DNA of 64,000 bases from Sphingobium sp. (GTDB lineage Bacteria > Pseudomonadota > Alphaproteobacteria > Sphingomonadales > Sphingomonadaceae): contig JAHFPV010000005.1 in NCBI GenBank assembly GCA_023266575.1, positions 1-64,000 on the forward strand. The letters are read 5' to 3'. The position numbers were made by a program, and so were the translations under genes. The notes beneath the pieces are model-generated. The model saw nothing but the letters and a program-made list of their open reading frames with translations, searched no databases and was not told the origin of the DNA. Of the stretch, positions 24,928 through 34,652 are shown in pieces (within the stretch, counting starts at the first letter, position 1; each line of letters begins with the position of its first letter).

Positions 24928-25146
24928 ATGCCGCAGACATTCCGTAAAGGTGCGCGAGTCAGATGGAATTGGGGGCAGGGCGTCGGCCGGGGACATATAG
25001 CGGAACGGTTCGACCGTCCCGTTGAGCGCCATATCGAAGGCGTGCCTGTCCGCCGGAACGGATCGCCCGCCAATCCCGCCTATCTGATCCACGCCGACAA
25101 TGGCGGACAGGTGCTCAAACTCAGTTCCGAAATCCACACCGCCTGA
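24928..25146 (+). CDS. DUF2945 (hypervirulence-associated TUDOR-like) protein
   Basis: 72 residues: FRKGARVRWNWGQGVGRGHI then NPAYLIHADNGGQVLKLSSE and HTA match the DUF2945/HVA1 pattern, a small SH3-like barrel. No enzymatic role is known. It precedes the MOSC gene by 58 bp on the same strand. Confidence 0.85.
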   Translation: MPQTFRKGARVRWNWGQGVGRGHIAERFDRPVERHIEGVPVRRNGSPANPAYLIHADNGGQVLKLSSEIHTA

Positions 25147-25204
25147 CGCCACTGGCTTGCAGCCGGCCTCTCGCATCGTCGGCGGAGCCATGGCATGACG
25201 GGGC

Positions 25205-25858
25205 ATGGACACGTCCTTCATGACCATCGACGCGCTGCTTGTCGGCACGCCCGTCCCCTTTCGCGACGGCGACTATAGCGCCATCGCCAAGACGCCTGTC
25301 ACTGGCCCGGTGCAGATCACATGGGACGGCTTCGTGGGCAATCAGGTCGCCGACCCGATCCATCATGGTGGCTGGGACAAGGCGATCCACCTCTACCCGC
25401 AGGATCATTATGGCTGGTGGCGCGACCGCAAACCAGGTCAGCCCTTGCTCGACGCGCCCGGTGCTTTTGGCGAAAACATCGCCTCGCGCGGCATGACCGA
25501 GGATGAGATTTGCCTGGGCGATCGCTTCACCTTGGGCAGCGCGATCGTGGAGGTCAGCCATGGCCGCCAGCCCTGCTGGAAACTCGACCACCGCTTCGCC
25601 GCACGCGACGTCATGGCGACCATCGTGAAAACCGCGCGCAGCGGCCTCTATTTCCGCGTGATCCAGCAGGGGGAAGCGCAGGCTGGCACCGCCATGACCC
25701 TGATCGACCGCCCGCTCCCCGACTGGAGCATCGCCCGCGTCTTTCGCCTGCTGATCGGCGGCGGCCACAAAAGCGACCCGTCCGCCGTCCGCACCCTCGC
25801 CAACACCCCGGTCCTAGCCGAAGCCTGGCGCGACCGCGCCCGCAGGCTCTCGGTATAA
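25205..25858 (+). CDS. MOSC domain protein (YiiM-like)
   Basis: 217 residues. The MOSC domain is visible as DGFVGNQVADPIHHGGWDKA, GAFGENIASRGMTEDEICLG and the conserved cysteine in SHGRQPCWKLDHRF, followed by the C-terminal three-helix domain (LIDRPLPDWSIARVFRLLIG) found in YiiM. YiiM-type proteins bind molybdenum cofactor and reduce N-hydroxylated compounds such as 6-hydroxylaminopurine. Start 25205 or the ATG at 25220 are both possible. A palindromic repeat follows the stop immediately. Confidence 0.92.
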   Translation: MDTSFMTIDALLVGTPVPFRDGDYSAIAKTPVTGPVQITWDGFVGNQVADPIHHGGWDKAIHLYPQDHYGWWRDRKPGQPLLDAPGAFGENIASRGMTEDEICLGDRFTLGSAIVEVSHGRQPCWKLDHRFAARDVMATIVKTARSGLYFRVIQQGEAQAGTAMTLIDRPLPDWSIARVFRLLIGGGHKSDPSAVRTLANTPVLAEAWRDRARRLSV

Positions 25859-25860
25859 AC

Positions 25861-25929
25861 CTTCTCCCCTTGGGGGAGAAGGATACGAAGCCTTGGCGGC
25901 GTGCCGCTTAGGCGAAGTTGGAAGAGGGG
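25861..25929. repeat. Dispersed palindromic repeat, CTTCTCCCCTTGGGGGAGAAGG family
   Basis: Hairpin CTTCTCCCCTTGGGGGAGAA then a second imperfect palindrome (CCTTGGCGGCGTGCCGCTTAGG) and the conserved end GCGAAGTTGGAAGAGGGG. It matches 3211-3282 in reverse. The rest of the gap to rnr (25930-26156) shows no gene. Confidence 0.8.
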
Positions 25930-26156
25930 AAACGGCGCGCCGATCTCCTGTCCTACAAACCCCCATCCTGCTATACCGCCACCCGGCTCTTTCCCGCGTA
26001 AATCCGCACAAGTGCATCTTATATTATTATTACTCACCAAGGACCGAAAATATCGCAATCACCGGGAAATATGCGAAGTTAAGCGTCGCATTTCCAACAT
26101 TCTGCCCCTCTGCCATCCCTCTGGCGTAGCGCTGGCGCGCCCCCTATAGCTGTCCC

Positions 26157-28475
26157 ATGACATCAAACGACAAGAAGGTTTCGCCCCCCAAGCGCCCCGC
26201 CCGCGATAAGGTGCGCCCCGCCGGTTTCCCGACCCGCAACGAAATCATGGATTTCATCACCACGTCCGACCAGCCAGCGGGCAAGCGCGAAATCGCCAAG
26301 GCGTTCGGCCTCAAGGGCCAGGAAAAGATCGCGCTCAAGGCTCTGCTCAAAGACATGGCCGACGAAGGCTTGATCGACCTCGGCCCCGCCCGTGCTTTCC
26401 ACAAGCTGGGCGGCGTACCCAAGGTGACGGTACTGCGCATCATCGATGTCGACGACACTACCCTGATTGCCACCCCCGAACGGTGGGAAGCCGAAGGCCA
26501 GCCCGCGCCCCGCCTGCGCATCGTCGAGCGCGGCAAACGCGGCGCGCTGACCGTTGGCGACCGCATCCTCGCCCGCACCGAGGAAGCCGGGAAGGGCTGG
26601 ATCGCCCATCCGATGAAGAAGCTGCCCAAGGCAACCGAAATGCTGCTCGGCGTCGTCGAGGAAATGGCCGACGGCAAGCTATGGCTCCGCCCGGTCGACA
26701 AACGCATCCGCAAGGACACGCCGATCAGCGATCTTGGCTCGGCCAAAAAGGGCGATCTCGTCCTCGCCGAACCGACCGGTCGCCCGCCGCGCATTTCCGC
26801 CCGCATCACCGACATACTCGGCGACCCCTTCGCCCCGCGCAGCTTCAGCATGATCGCCATCCACAAACATGGCATCCCCCACGTCTTTCCCGACGCAGTG
26901 GAGGAGGAAGCGGTCACGGCTTCGGCTCTCTCGCTCCATGCCGAAAAGCGCGAGGATCTGCGTCATCTGCCGATCGTCGCGATCGACCCGGTGGACGCCC
27001 GCGACCATGACGATGCGGTCTGGGCGACCCCGGACGAGGATGAGGGCAACCCCGGCGGCTTCCGCGCCATCGTCGCCATCGCGGACGTCAGCTATTATGT
27101 CCGCCCCGGCAGTGCGCTGGACCGCGAAGCGCGCAAGCGCGGCAACAGCGTCTATTTTCCCGACCTCGTCGTGCCGATGCTGCCGCACCAGCTTTCCTCC
27201 GACATGTGTTCGCTCCGCGCCGGGCAGGACCGCGCGGCGATGGCCTGCCACCTTGTCATCAACGCCGCTGGCAAGGTGACGTCATGGCGCTTTTCCCGCG
27301 CGATCATCCGCGTCGCCGCCGTGCTTGCCTATGAAGATGCGCAAGCTGCGATCGACGGCAAGGCCGATCACCCGATGCTCGACATTGCGCTGAGGCCGCT
27401 CTGGGCCTGCTGGGCGCTGCTCCATAAGGCGCGGGAAAAGCGTGAACCGCTGGCGCTCGACCTGCCCGAACGGCGCGTGGTGCTGGACGAATGGGGCAAG
27501 ATCGTCAGCGTCGCTGTGCGCGAACGGCTCGACGCCCATATGCTGATCGAAGATTATATGATCGCCGCCAATGTGGCAGCAGCCAAGGCGCTGGAGCAGA
27601 AAAAAGCGCCGGTCATGTACCGCGTCCACGAACCGCCCAGCCGCGACAAGCTGGTCGCGCTCAAGGAGTATCTCGCGACCTTCGACATCGACTTCGCGCT
27701 GGGACAGGTCATTCGCCCCGCGACCTTCAACCATCTGATCAAGCGGGTAGGGGAAGCGGAGGAAAAGCCGCTGATCATGGAGCAAATCCTGCGCAGCCAG
27801 ACCCAGGCCTATTACAGCCCGGTCAATATGGGCCATTTCGGCCTGGCGCTCGGCTCCTACGGCCATTTCACCTCACCCATTCGCCGCTATGCCGATCTGC
27901 TGGTCCATCGCGCGCTGGTCGGCGCCCATGGCCTGGAACTGCCCGCGCCCAAGGGCGGCACCATCCCCGCCAAATCCTCGCTGAGTGTCGAGGATTATGA
28001 GAATATGGGCCGCGTCGGCGAAATGATCAGCCAGTTCGAGCGCCGCGCCATGGAAGCGGAACGCGACACGGTCGACCGCTACGTCGCCGTCTTCCTCGCC
28101 GCCCATGTCGGTGAAATCGTGAAGGCAAGGATCACCGGGGTCCAGAATTTCGGCTTCTTCGCCACCGTCGAGGAATTGGGCGGCGACGGGCTGGTCCCGG
28201 TATCGACCATGGGCCGCGAACGCTTCTTCTATGACGAAGCGGGCCGAGCGCTGGAAGGCGTGGAAAGCGGCGATCGCTATACCGTGGGCCAGCGGCTGGA
28301 ATTGCGACTGGCGGAGGCCGATCCGATCAACGGCGCGCTGCGCTTCGAATTGCCCAACGCGCCACCTTCACGCGGCGGCCCGATCAAACGCGACCGCACC
28401 CGACCGGGCAGTCATCGCGGACGGCCGATCAATGTGCGCCATATGGGTAGCAAGCGGGGCAAGCATAAGCGGTGA
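26157..28475 (+). CDS. rnr: Ribonuclease R
   Basis: A 772-residue processive 3'-5' exoribonuclease that degrades structured RNA and helps in tmRNA-linked decay. Order: N-terminal winged helix (PTRNEIMDFITTSDQPAGKR), cold-shock OB domains, RNB domain with the catalytic aspartates in AIDPVDARDHDDAVWA (about 280-295) and the RNB signature HFTSPIRRYADLLVHRAL, S1 domain (GEIVKARITGVQNFGFFATV), and a short basic tail (GSKRGKHKR). Length and basic tail fit RNase R rather than RNase II. It stands alone, with a palindromic repeat after the stop. Confidence 0.96.
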   Translation: MTSNDKKVSPPKRPARDKVRPAGFPTRNEIMDFITTSDQPAGKREIAKAFGLKGQEKIALKALLKDMADEGLIDLGPARAFHKLGGVPKVTVLRIIDVDDTTLIATPERWEAEGQPAPRLRIVERGKRGALTVGDRILARTEEAGKGWIAHPMKKLPKATEMLLGVVEEMADGKLWLRPVDKRIRKDTPISDLGSAKKGDLVLAEPTGRPPRISARITDILGDPFAPRSFSMIAIHKHGIPHVFPDAVEEEAVTASALSLHAEKREDLRHLPIVAIDPVDARDHDDAVWATPDEDEGNPGGFRAIVAIADVSYYVRPGSALDREARKRGNSVYFPDLVVPMLPHQLSSDMCSLRAGQDRAAMACHLVINAAGKVTSWRFSRAIIRVAAVLAYEDAQAAIDGKADHPMLDIALRPLWACWALLHKAREKREPLALDLPERRVVLDEWGKIVSVAVRERLDAHMLIEDYMIAANVAAAKALEQKKAPVMYRVHEPPSRDKLVALKEYLATFDIDFALGQVIRPATFNHLIKRVGEAEEKPLIMEQILRSQTQAYYSPVNMGHFGLALGSYGHFTSPIRRYADLLVHRALVGAHGLELPAPKGGTIPAKSSLSVEDYENMGRVGEMISQFERRAMEAERDTVDRYVAVFLAAHVGEIVKARITGVQNFGFFATVEELGGDGLVPVSTMGRERFFYDEAGRALEGVESGDRYTVGQRLELRLAEADPINGALRFELPNAPPSRGGPIKRDRTRPGSHRGRPINVRHMGSKRGKHKR

Positions 28476-28515
28476 TTGCGCGGACCCATCCCATGACAGC
28501 TTGCGCACATTTGCT

Positions 28516-28592
28516 CCGTTCGCGCTGAGCTTGTCGAAGGGCTGCCCTTCTTGATCAGAAGGACAAGGCTTCGACAGGCTCAGCCCGAACGG
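28516..28592. repeat. Palindromic repeat, CCGTTCGCGCTGAGC...GCTCAGCCCGAACGG family
   Basis: Long inverted arms with CTGAGCTTGTCGAAGG on one side and CTTCGACAGGCTCAG on the other. This repeat type is common between genes of many proteobacteria. It lies between rnr and the convergent universal stress gene and can act as a bidirectional terminator. Confidence 0.85.
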
Positions 28593-28639
28593 GTGTTAGT
28601 TGGATAGATGAAATCGAAAATTTGATCGGGGTGACAATC

Positions 28640-29095
28640 TCAACTCAACCGGTCGATCGCCTCGGCATCCAGTGCGCCCGGAATGATCATGATCGGGCAG
28701 GGCATACGCCCAGCGTCCGCCCCGGCAAAGTGCGATACCAGCGTACCCGGCGGCCCGCTAGCCGCGGCACCCAGCACCAGCGCGGCGACATCGTCCATCT
28801 CGTCCAGCGTCCGGCGCACTACGGTCACCGCATCGCCCTGCCGCACGGTGATGCTGGGGCGGATGCCGGACTCGTCGGTCAGCGTCCCCGCAGCGCTGGT
28901 CACAAGCGCCTCGGCACGTTGCAGCGCCTCATCCTCCATCGTCGCCTGCACGCCGCCCCACTGGACGAACTCGGCAGGCGGAATCAGCGCCAGGATGCGG
29001 ACCGCGCCGCCCGTCTGGGCTGCCCGGCGCGCAGCAAAACGCAGCGCGGTTTCCGCTTCCGGCGATTCGTCCACGACAACCAGATATGTCCGCAC
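28640..29095 (-). CDS. Universal stress protein family (UspA-like)
   Basis: 151-residue single USP domain: RTYLVVVDESPEAETALRFA at the start and DDVAALVLGAAASGPPGTLV then CPIMIIPGAL at the end, the ATP-binding GxxGx9G(S/T)-like tail being imperfect. I chose GTG 29095 because the domain starts exactly there; the ATG at 29140 would add fifteen residues of no homology. Divergent from the PDH E2 gene. Confidence 0.85.
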   Translation of the reverse strand: MRTYLVVVDESPEAETALRFAARRAAQTGGAVRILALIPPAEFVQWGGVQATMEDEALQRAEALVTSAAGTLTDESGIRPSITVRQGDAVTVVRRTLDEMDDVAALVLGAAASGPPGTLVSHFAGADAGRMPCPIMIIPGALDAEAIDRLS

Positions 29096-29280
29096 TTTCC
29101 ATCGCCCCCGCGTCGCTTTGATGGCCCCGCCGGGGGTCATTACCGATCCAACGAACCAGTGCGGTGAAATGTGGGCCATATTTGCCCCTTCCGCAAGCGC
29201 TCGCTTGACCGATCCGGCGAATGGGTGAAAACGGGCAGCCATTGGCGCGTGCCGTACAGATAAGAAGAGGCCCCGAACGC

Positions 29281-30588
29281 ATGAGCAAGACGATCCAGAT
29301 GCCCGCTTTGTCCCCGACAATGGAGGAAGGGACGCTGGCCAAATGGCTGGTTAAGGAAGGGGACACGGTATCGTCCGGCGATCTGCTGGCGGAAATCGAA
29401 ACCGACAAGGCGACAATGGAATTTGAAGCGGTCGATGAAGGCATCGTCGCCAAGATACTGGTGTCCGAAGGCTCCGAAGGCGTGAAGGTCGGCACCGTCA
29501 TCGCCATCATCGCCGAAGAGGGCGAGGATGTCGCGACCGCCGCTGCCAGTGGCGGCAAGCCCGCACCCAAGCCCGACGCCGTTCCGGCCAAGGCAGAGGC
29601 CGCAGCCCCCGCCGCTGCCGCGCCAAAGGCTGACGCCATTCCTGCTGCGCCAGCCTCCACCGACGACCGCGTCAAGGCCAGCCCGCTCGCCCGCCGTCTG
29701 GCGCAGGCCAAGGGCATCGATCTGGCCGCTGTTTCCGGCACTGGCCCCAACGGCCGCATCGTCAAGGGCGACCTGGACGGCGCAAAGGAAGGCGTTGCTG
29801 CGCCAGCCGCTGCACCCGCACCTGTCGCTGCTCCCGCTGCCAAGGCTCCTACAGCAGCCCCGGCACCCGCCGCCGCCGGCGGCGCGCAGGATTTCGGCAT
29901 CCCGCACGAAGTCGTCAAATTGAGCGGTATGCGCAAGACGATCGCGCGCCGCCTGACCGAATCCAAGCAGCAGGTGCCGCACATCTACCTGACCGTCGAC
30001 ATTCAGCTCGACAAGCTGCTCAAGCTGCGCGGCGAACTGAACGCTGGCCTTGCCAGCCGCAAGGTCAAGCTGTCGGTCAACGACCTGCTGATCAAGGCGC
30101 TGGGCGTCGCGCTGATCCAAGTCCCCGAATGCAACGTCCAGTTCGCCGGCGACCAGATGTTGCAATATAAGCGCGCCGACATCAGCGTTGCCGTGTCGAT
30201 CCCCGGTGGCCTCATCACCCCGATCGTGACCGGCGCGGATGCCAAGGGCGTCGCTGCCATCTCGACCGAGATGAAAGACCTGGCCGATCGTGCCAAGGCG
30301 GGTAAATTGTCGCCCAACGAATATCAGGGCGGCACCGCTTCGCTCTCCAATATGGGCATGTTCGGCATCAAGCAGTTTGAGGCGGTGATCAATCCGCCCC
30401 AGGCCATGATCATGGCGATCGGCGCGGGCGACAAGCGGCCCTATGTCATCGACGACAGCCTCCAGATCGCCACCGTCATGTCGGCGACCGGCAGCTTCGA
30501 CCATCGCGCCATCGACGGCGCTGACGGCGCGCGCCTGATGAAGGCATTCAAGGAACTGATCGAAAACCCGATCGGTATGCTGGCCTGA
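29281..30588 (+). CDS. pdhC: Pyruvate dehydrogenase complex E2, dihydrolipoamide acetyltransferase
   Basis: 435 residues: one lipoyl domain with [11 protein letters not shown] (lipoylated Lys43), an Ala/Pro-rich flexible linker, an E3/E1-binding domain ([20 protein letters not shown], then [15 protein letters not shown]), a second long Ala/Pro linker, and the catalytic domain with [13 protein letters not shown] (HxxxDG). The [16 protein letters not shown] start is diagnostic of PDH E2. Its linker is low-complexity and, unlike the BCKDH E2 in this window, holds no repeat insertion. The next gene overlaps its stop by 1 nt. E1 subunits are not here. Confidence 0.95.
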   Translation: MSKTIQMPALSPTMEEGTLAKWLVKEGDTVSSGDLLAEIETDKATMEFEAVDEGIVAKILVSEGSEGVKVGTVIAIIAEEGEDVATAAASGGKPAPKPDAVPAKAEAAAPAAAAPKADAIPAAPASTDDRVKASPLARRLAQAKGIDLAAVSGTGPNGRIVKGDLDGAKEGVAAPAAAPAPVAAPAAKAPTAAPAPAAAGGAQDFGIPHEVVKLSGMRKTIARRLTESKQQVPHIYLTVDIQLDKLLKLRGELNAGLASRKVKLSVNDLLIKALGVALIQVPECNVQFAGDQMLQYKRADISVAVSIPGGLITPIVTGADAKGVAAISTEMKDLADRAKAGKLSPNEYQGGTASLSNMGMFGIKQFEAVINPPQAMIMAIGAGDKRPYVIDDSLQIATVMSATGSFDHRAIDGADGARLMKAFKELIENPIGMLA

Positions 30589-30989
30589 TGCCGCTGATCG
30601 ACGAGCAGCCGCCGGAATATAGTCCGGCGGTGCGCGTCATCGCCATGCCCGCCGATACCAATCCCCACGGGGATATTTTCGGCGGCTGGTTGATGAGCCT
30701 GATGGATTCGGCAGCTGGATCAGTTGCCGCCCGTCATTCAAAAGGCAGGGCGGTGACGATCGCGGTCGAGGGGATGACGTTCCTGCGCCCGGTCATCGTC
30801 GGCGATGAAGTGTCGGTGTTCGCCAGCCTGGCGTCGGTCGGCTCCACGTCGATGAAGATCATGGTCGAAGCCTGGCGGCGCGCCCGTCATGACGACCGTT
30901 CCTATCGCGTGACCCAGGCGACCTTTACCTTCGTGGCGATCGGAGAGGATCGCCAGCCCCGTTCCGTTCCGCCGATTGCGGAAGCCTAA
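30588..30989 (+). CDS. Acyl-CoA thioesterase (hotdog fold, YciA-like)
   Basis: 133 residues. The hotdog signature PADTNPHGDIFGGWLMSLMD contains the catalytic aspartate, followed by GMTFLRPVIVGDEVSVFA. Members hydrolyse short to long acyl-CoAs. The ATG overlaps the E2 stop (TGATG), so it is co-translated with PDH E2, and lpd follows after 22 bp. The position suggests relief of acyl-CoA excess during pyruvate oxidation, which is inference. Confidence 0.9.
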   Translation: MPLIDEQPPEYSPAVRVIAMPADTNPHGDIFGGWLMSLMDSAAGSVAARHSKGRAVTIAVEGMTFLRPVIVGDEVSVFASLASVGSTSMKIMVEAWRRARHDDRSYRVTQATFTFVAIGEDRQPRSVPPIAEA

Positions 30990-31011
30990 TTACCAGAAGC
31001 GAGTGTGACCC

Positions 31012-32427
31012 ATGGCTGATACCTACGATCTTATCGTTCTTGGCTCCGGCCCCGGCGGCTATGTCGCTGCGATCCGCGCTGCGCAGCTTGGCCTGAAAAC
31101 CGCCATTGTCGAGCGCGAAAATCTGGGCGGCATCTGCCTCAACTGGGGCTGCATCCCGACCAAGGCTTTGCTGCGCTCCGCCGAAATTTTCCACTATATG
31201 CAGCACGCCAAGGATTATGGCCTGGCGGCGGACAATATCACCGCCGACATCGAAGCGGTGGTCAAGCGTTCGCGCGGCGTCGCCAAGCAGCTTAATCAGG
31301 GCGTTACCCACCTGATGAAGAAGAACAAGATCAGCGTCCATATGGGCGATGGCAAGCTTACCGGAAAAGGCAAGCTGACTGTCACCAAGGACGGCAAGGT
31401 CGAGGAACTGACGGCCAAGCATATCATCATCGCCACCGGCGCGCGCGCGCGCGACCTGCCGCAGCTCAAGGCCGACGGCAAGCGGGTATGGACCTATCGT
31501 CACGCGATGACGCCGCCCGAAATGCCGACCAAGCTGCTGGTCATCGGCTCCGGCGCGATCGGCATCGAATTTGCCAGCTTCTATAATGACATGGGCGCTG
31601 ACGTGACCGTGGTCGAAATGATGGACCGCATCGTCCCGGTCGAGGATGCAGACGTGTCCGCCTTCCTCGAAAAGGCGGTCAAGAAGCAGGGCATGACCGT
31701 GCTGACCGGCGCGAAGATCGAGAAGATCGCGACCGGCGACAAGGGCGTGACCGCGACCATCAAGGATAAGGCAGGCAAGGCGATCGAGGCTGAATATAGC
31801 CATGTCATCGTCGCCATCGGCATCGTCCCCAATGTCGAAAATCTGGGTCTGGAAGATGTCGGGATCGAACCCGACCAGCGCTACCATATCAAGACCGACG
31901 CCTATGGCCGCACCAATGTCGATGGCATGTGGGCGATCGGCGACGTCACCGCGCCGCCATGGCTGGCGCATAAGGCGAGCCATGAAGGCGTCATCGTCGC
32001 CGAGGCGATCGCGCAGGCGCTGGGCAACACAGATGTCCACCCCCACGCGATGGATGTGCGCAACATTCCCGGCTGCACTTACTGCCACCCGCAAATCGCC
32101 AGCGTTGGCCTGACCGAGGCCAAGGCCAAGGAAGCGGGTTACGAGGTGAAGGTCGGCATGTTCCCCTTCATCGGCAATGGCAAGGCGATCGCGTTGGGCG
32201 AATCCGAAGGCTTCACCAAGACGGTATTCGACGCCAAGACCGGCGAACTGCTGGGCGCACACATGATCGGCGCGGAAGTGACCGAGATGATCCAGGGTTA
32301 TACCATCGGCAAGACGCTGGAGACGACCGAGGCGGAATTGATGCACACGGTATTCCCGCATCCGACCATCTCGGAATCGATGCATGAAAGCGTGCTGGCG
32401 GCCTATGGTCGCGCGCTCCATATCTGA
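31012..32427 (+). CDS. lpdA: Dihydrolipoyl dehydrogenase (E3)
   Basis: 471-residue FAD/NAD disulfide oxidoreductase shared by 2-oxoacid dehydrogenase complexes. FAD site LGSGPGGYVAAIRAAQLG, redox disulfide in GICLNWGCIPTKA, NAD site VIGSGAIGIEFASF, second FAD motif GMWAIGDVT, and the C-terminal catalytic HTVFPHPTISE. It follows the thioesterase and PDH E2, and may also serve the BCKDH at 52-56 kb, which has no E3 gene next to it. The PAP2 gene starts inside its end. Confidence 0.97.
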   Translation: MADTYDLIVLGSGPGGYVAAIRAAQLGLKTAIVERENLGGICLNWGCIPTKALLRSAEIFHYMQHAKDYGLAADNITADIEAVVKRSRGVAKQLNQGVTHLMKKNKISVHMGDGKLTGKGKLTVTKDGKVEELTAKHIIIATGARARDLPQLKADGKRVWTYRHAMTPPEMPTKLLVIGSGAIGIEFASFYNDMGADVTVVEMMDRIVPVEDADVSAFLEKAVKKQGMTVLTGAKIEKIATGDKGVTATIKDKAGKAIEAEYSHVIVAIGIVPNVENLGLEDVGIEPDQRYHIKTDAYGRTNVDGMWAIGDVTAPPWLAHKASHEGVIVAEAIAQALGNTDVHPHAMDVRNIPGCTYCHPQIASVGLTEAKAKEAGYEVKVGMFPFIGNGKAIALGESEGFTKTVFDAKTGELLGAHMIGAEVTEMIQGYTIGKTLETTEAELMHTVFPHPTISESMHESVLAAYGRALHI

Positions 32428-33037
32428 TCGCTGGACAGCAAAGAAAGGCGCGGGGGCTTTGGCTCTCGCGCTTTTTTGCGTCTTGGGCGTTGCGCTGATT
32501 CAGCGGGCCGGTTGGCTCGACGGGCTGAATGGCGGGCTGATGGGCTGGGCCGGGGCAGCGCGCGATAGCGGGCTTGGCCAGCATTTGACGCCACTGATGC
32601 GGCTGGCGACGGCGATCGGCGATACGATCGGCAGGCTTGCGATTTTGGCGCTGGTCCTGCCGGCGCTGCTGTGGCGGCATCGTCGCGCCGACGCGCTCTG
32701 GCTGGCGCTGATGATGGCGGGCGGCACCGCGCTGAACCTGATCCTCAAGCAGATATTCGCCGCGCCGCGCCCGGACCTGCTGCCCCATCTCGACATCGTC
32801 CACAGCTACAGCTTTCCCAGCGGCCATGCGGCGGGCAATATGATGATGTTCGGCGCGCTGGCGATGCTGGCGGGACGGGTCAGTGCCAATTGGGCGGCGT
32901 GCGTGATGATCGCGCTGATCGGGATTAGCCGCGTCTGGCTGGGGGTGCATTGGCCAAGCGACGTGACCGCCGGATGGATCGAAGGGCTGGGCTGGCTCGC
33001 TTTGTGCCGCGTCTGGCTACCAGCGCGGCGAGGGTAG
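32405..33037 (+). CDS. PAP2-family membrane phosphatase
   Basis: 210 residues with about five transmembrane segments. All three phosphatase motifs are present: KQIFAAPRP (KX6RP), PSGHA, and SRVWLGVH (SRX5H). The family dephosphorylates lipid phosphates such as undecaprenyl-PP or phosphatidate. The start at ATG 32405 overlaps lpdA by 23 nt. The 3' end overlaps the convergent DUF2142 gene by 21 bp. Confidence 0.9.
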   Translation: MVARSISDRWTAKKGAGALALALFCVLGVALIQRAGWLDGLNGGLMGWAGAARDSGLGQHLTPLMRLATAIGDTIGRLAILALVLPALLWRHRRADALWLALMMAGGTALNLILKQIFAAPRPDLLPHLDIVHSYSFPSGHAAGNMMMFGALAMLAGRVSANWAACVMIALIGISRVWLGVHWPSDVTAGWIEGLGWLALCRVWLPARRG

Positions 33038-34495
33038 CAGCAACGCCCGCGTCAGGCCGTCATGCGGCGGCATCCCGTCGCTGGTGACAAAGCCATGGAC
33101 CCAGAAACTGTCATAGGCGCTGATCATCGCGATTAGCAGGAGGGCTGCCGCTGAGGTGCCAAGCACTGTCCGCGCGCCGCGCACCGCCCGGTCGGGCGAG
33201 AGCGCCAGCAGCACCAGCGGCAGGACAGGCAGGAAATAGCGCCCCTGCGTCCCCTGGATGAAATCTGCGCCCGGCGGCGTGCCGGTCAGATACATGGCGG
33301 TTTCGATCAGCAGCGCGACCCCGCCCGCGACAGCGAGCCACCAGAGGCGCTGGCCCACGCCAAAGCGCGCCTCCGCTCCGCTCAGCACAGCTGCGCCCAG
33401 CATGACCGCCGCCAGCGGATAAGCGACCAACGGCAGCAGGATGGCGTTCCAGCCAAAGCGCCCGACGATCTGAAGCGCATAGACCGGCGCGCGCTCGATC
33501 ACGCTCGACGTCAGGATGCGGACATAGCCGACCGGATCGTTCAGAATCACCGCCAGTTGGTCGGCCAGCGGCGCGGTCATCACGCTCTCGCCGGTCTTGC
33601 GCGACATGATATGGTAGAGCGCCTGACTGCCGCCTGAAAATTTCATCCAGCCCACGAACACCGCGGCACCCAGCGCCATCGCGCCCAGGATTAGCCACGG
33701 CCGCATATCGCGCCGATGCTGCGGCCAGCGCAGCCCCGCCGCCATCAACGGCAGATAGACGCCCTTGGCCAGCGCCAGCAGTGGTGCTGCCAGAACCAGT
33801 CCCGCCGATGCCTGCCCCATGAAACCGACGCGCAGCGCCAGTGCCAGCCCCAGGAAACCCATGCCGTTGATCACCGCATCGGGCGAGAGCGAGCCGATCT
33901 GATAGGCAAAGGTCGGCAGCAGCGCGACGCCCAGCATTGCGATCCGGCCAAAAGGCAGCAGCCGCAGCGCCGCGATAAGCAGAGCCAGCGCGATCAACGC
34001 ATTGACGATCCGCCCGGCATAGAAACTGCCCAGCCGCGGCAGGCCCAGCGCATCGCCGATCAGCAGGCCCGCCGCGCCCGGCGCATAAAGCGTCGGCGCA
34101 TAGCTCGCGACATTGGGAAATTCGGCGAAGACGGTGCCGGGCCGCGAAGCATCCGCGTTCCAGCTGTGCGCCAGCATTGCGGTCTCGAACCGGCGCAGAG
34201 TGACTGGCACATCGGTCGGGAAATCCACAGCGTGTAGGTCGATCGCTGCGCGGGGAAGTTGCGCGCCGATCGCCTCGCCACGCTGCGTCGCCAGCACGCC
34301 GCCTTCGGACAGCAGCAGCGCCTTCATATAATGCTGGTTTTCGTCCGGCGCCTGAAAAGGCGGCGTCACCAGCGCAAAGAATAGCGTCGCGGCGCAGATC
34401 GCCGCCAGCAGCAGCCGTTCGAGCGCAGACCATGGCGCAGCGAACAGCATGTCGCCCCGCTTCGCCCGCGCGCTCCCAATCCGCTCGTTCCGCAT
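33017..34495 (-). CDS. DUF2142 family polytopic membrane protein
   Basis: 492 residues with about eleven hydrophobic helices. The N-terminal loop ALVTPPFQAPDENQHYMKAL matches the acidic D-E loop of DUF2142/GT-C-like glycosyltransferases (TPPFQVPDEPNHF type), and the loop AEFPNVASYAPTLYAPGAAG is family-typical. A polyprenol-linked sugar transfer role in envelope glycan assembly is likely but unproven. I chose ATG 34495; ATG 34450 is an alternative. Confidence 0.82.
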   Translation of the reverse strand: MRNERIGSARAKRGDMLFAAPWSALERLLLAAICAATLFFALVTPPFQAPDENQHYMKALLLSEGGVLATQRGEAIGAQLPRAAIDLHAVDFPTDVPVTLRRFETAMLAHSWNADASRPGTVFAEFPNVASYAPTLYAPGAAGLLIGDALGLPRLGSFYAGRIVNALIALALLIAALRLLPFGRIAMLGVALLPTFAYQIGSLSPDAVINGMGFLGLALALRVGFMGQASAGLVLAAPLLALAKGVYLPLMAAGLRWPQHRRDMRPWLILGAMALGAAVFVGWMKFSGGSQALYHIMSRKTGESVMTAPLADQLAVILNDPVGYVRILTSSVIERAPVYALQIVGRFGWNAILLPLVAYPLAAVMLGAAVLSGAEARFGVGQRLWWLAVAGGVALLIETAMYLTGTPPGADFIQGTQGRYFLPVLPLVLLALSPDRAVRGARTVLGTSAAALLLIAMISAYDSFWVHGFVTSDGMPPHDGLTRALLLPSPRW

Positions 34496-34588
34496 TACTG
34501 CCCTGCCTTTGGTCAATTTCCGCCGGACCATAGGCCGACAGCCTTAACATTTCGCGCCTGTAAAGAAATTTTGCCCGATCGTGACTGC

Positions 34589-34634
34589 AAAGGAAAAGGC
34601 CCGGCCGCTTGGAAGCGACCGGGCCTTTTCCTTT
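34589..34634. terminator. Very long-stemmed bidirectional terminator after glnA
   Basis: AAAGGAAAAGGCCCGG...CCGGGCCTTTTCCTTT forms an about 20-bp stem with one mismatch near the loop. It lies 19 bp beyond the glnA stop and should end glnBA transcription. Confidence 0.92.
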
Positions 34635-34652
34635 GTACAGAGCTGAAAAAGA

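Noticed and set aside
34589-34634. Riboswitch or attenuator for glnA
   Set aside because: The hairpin is downstream of the glnA stop, so it is a terminator.
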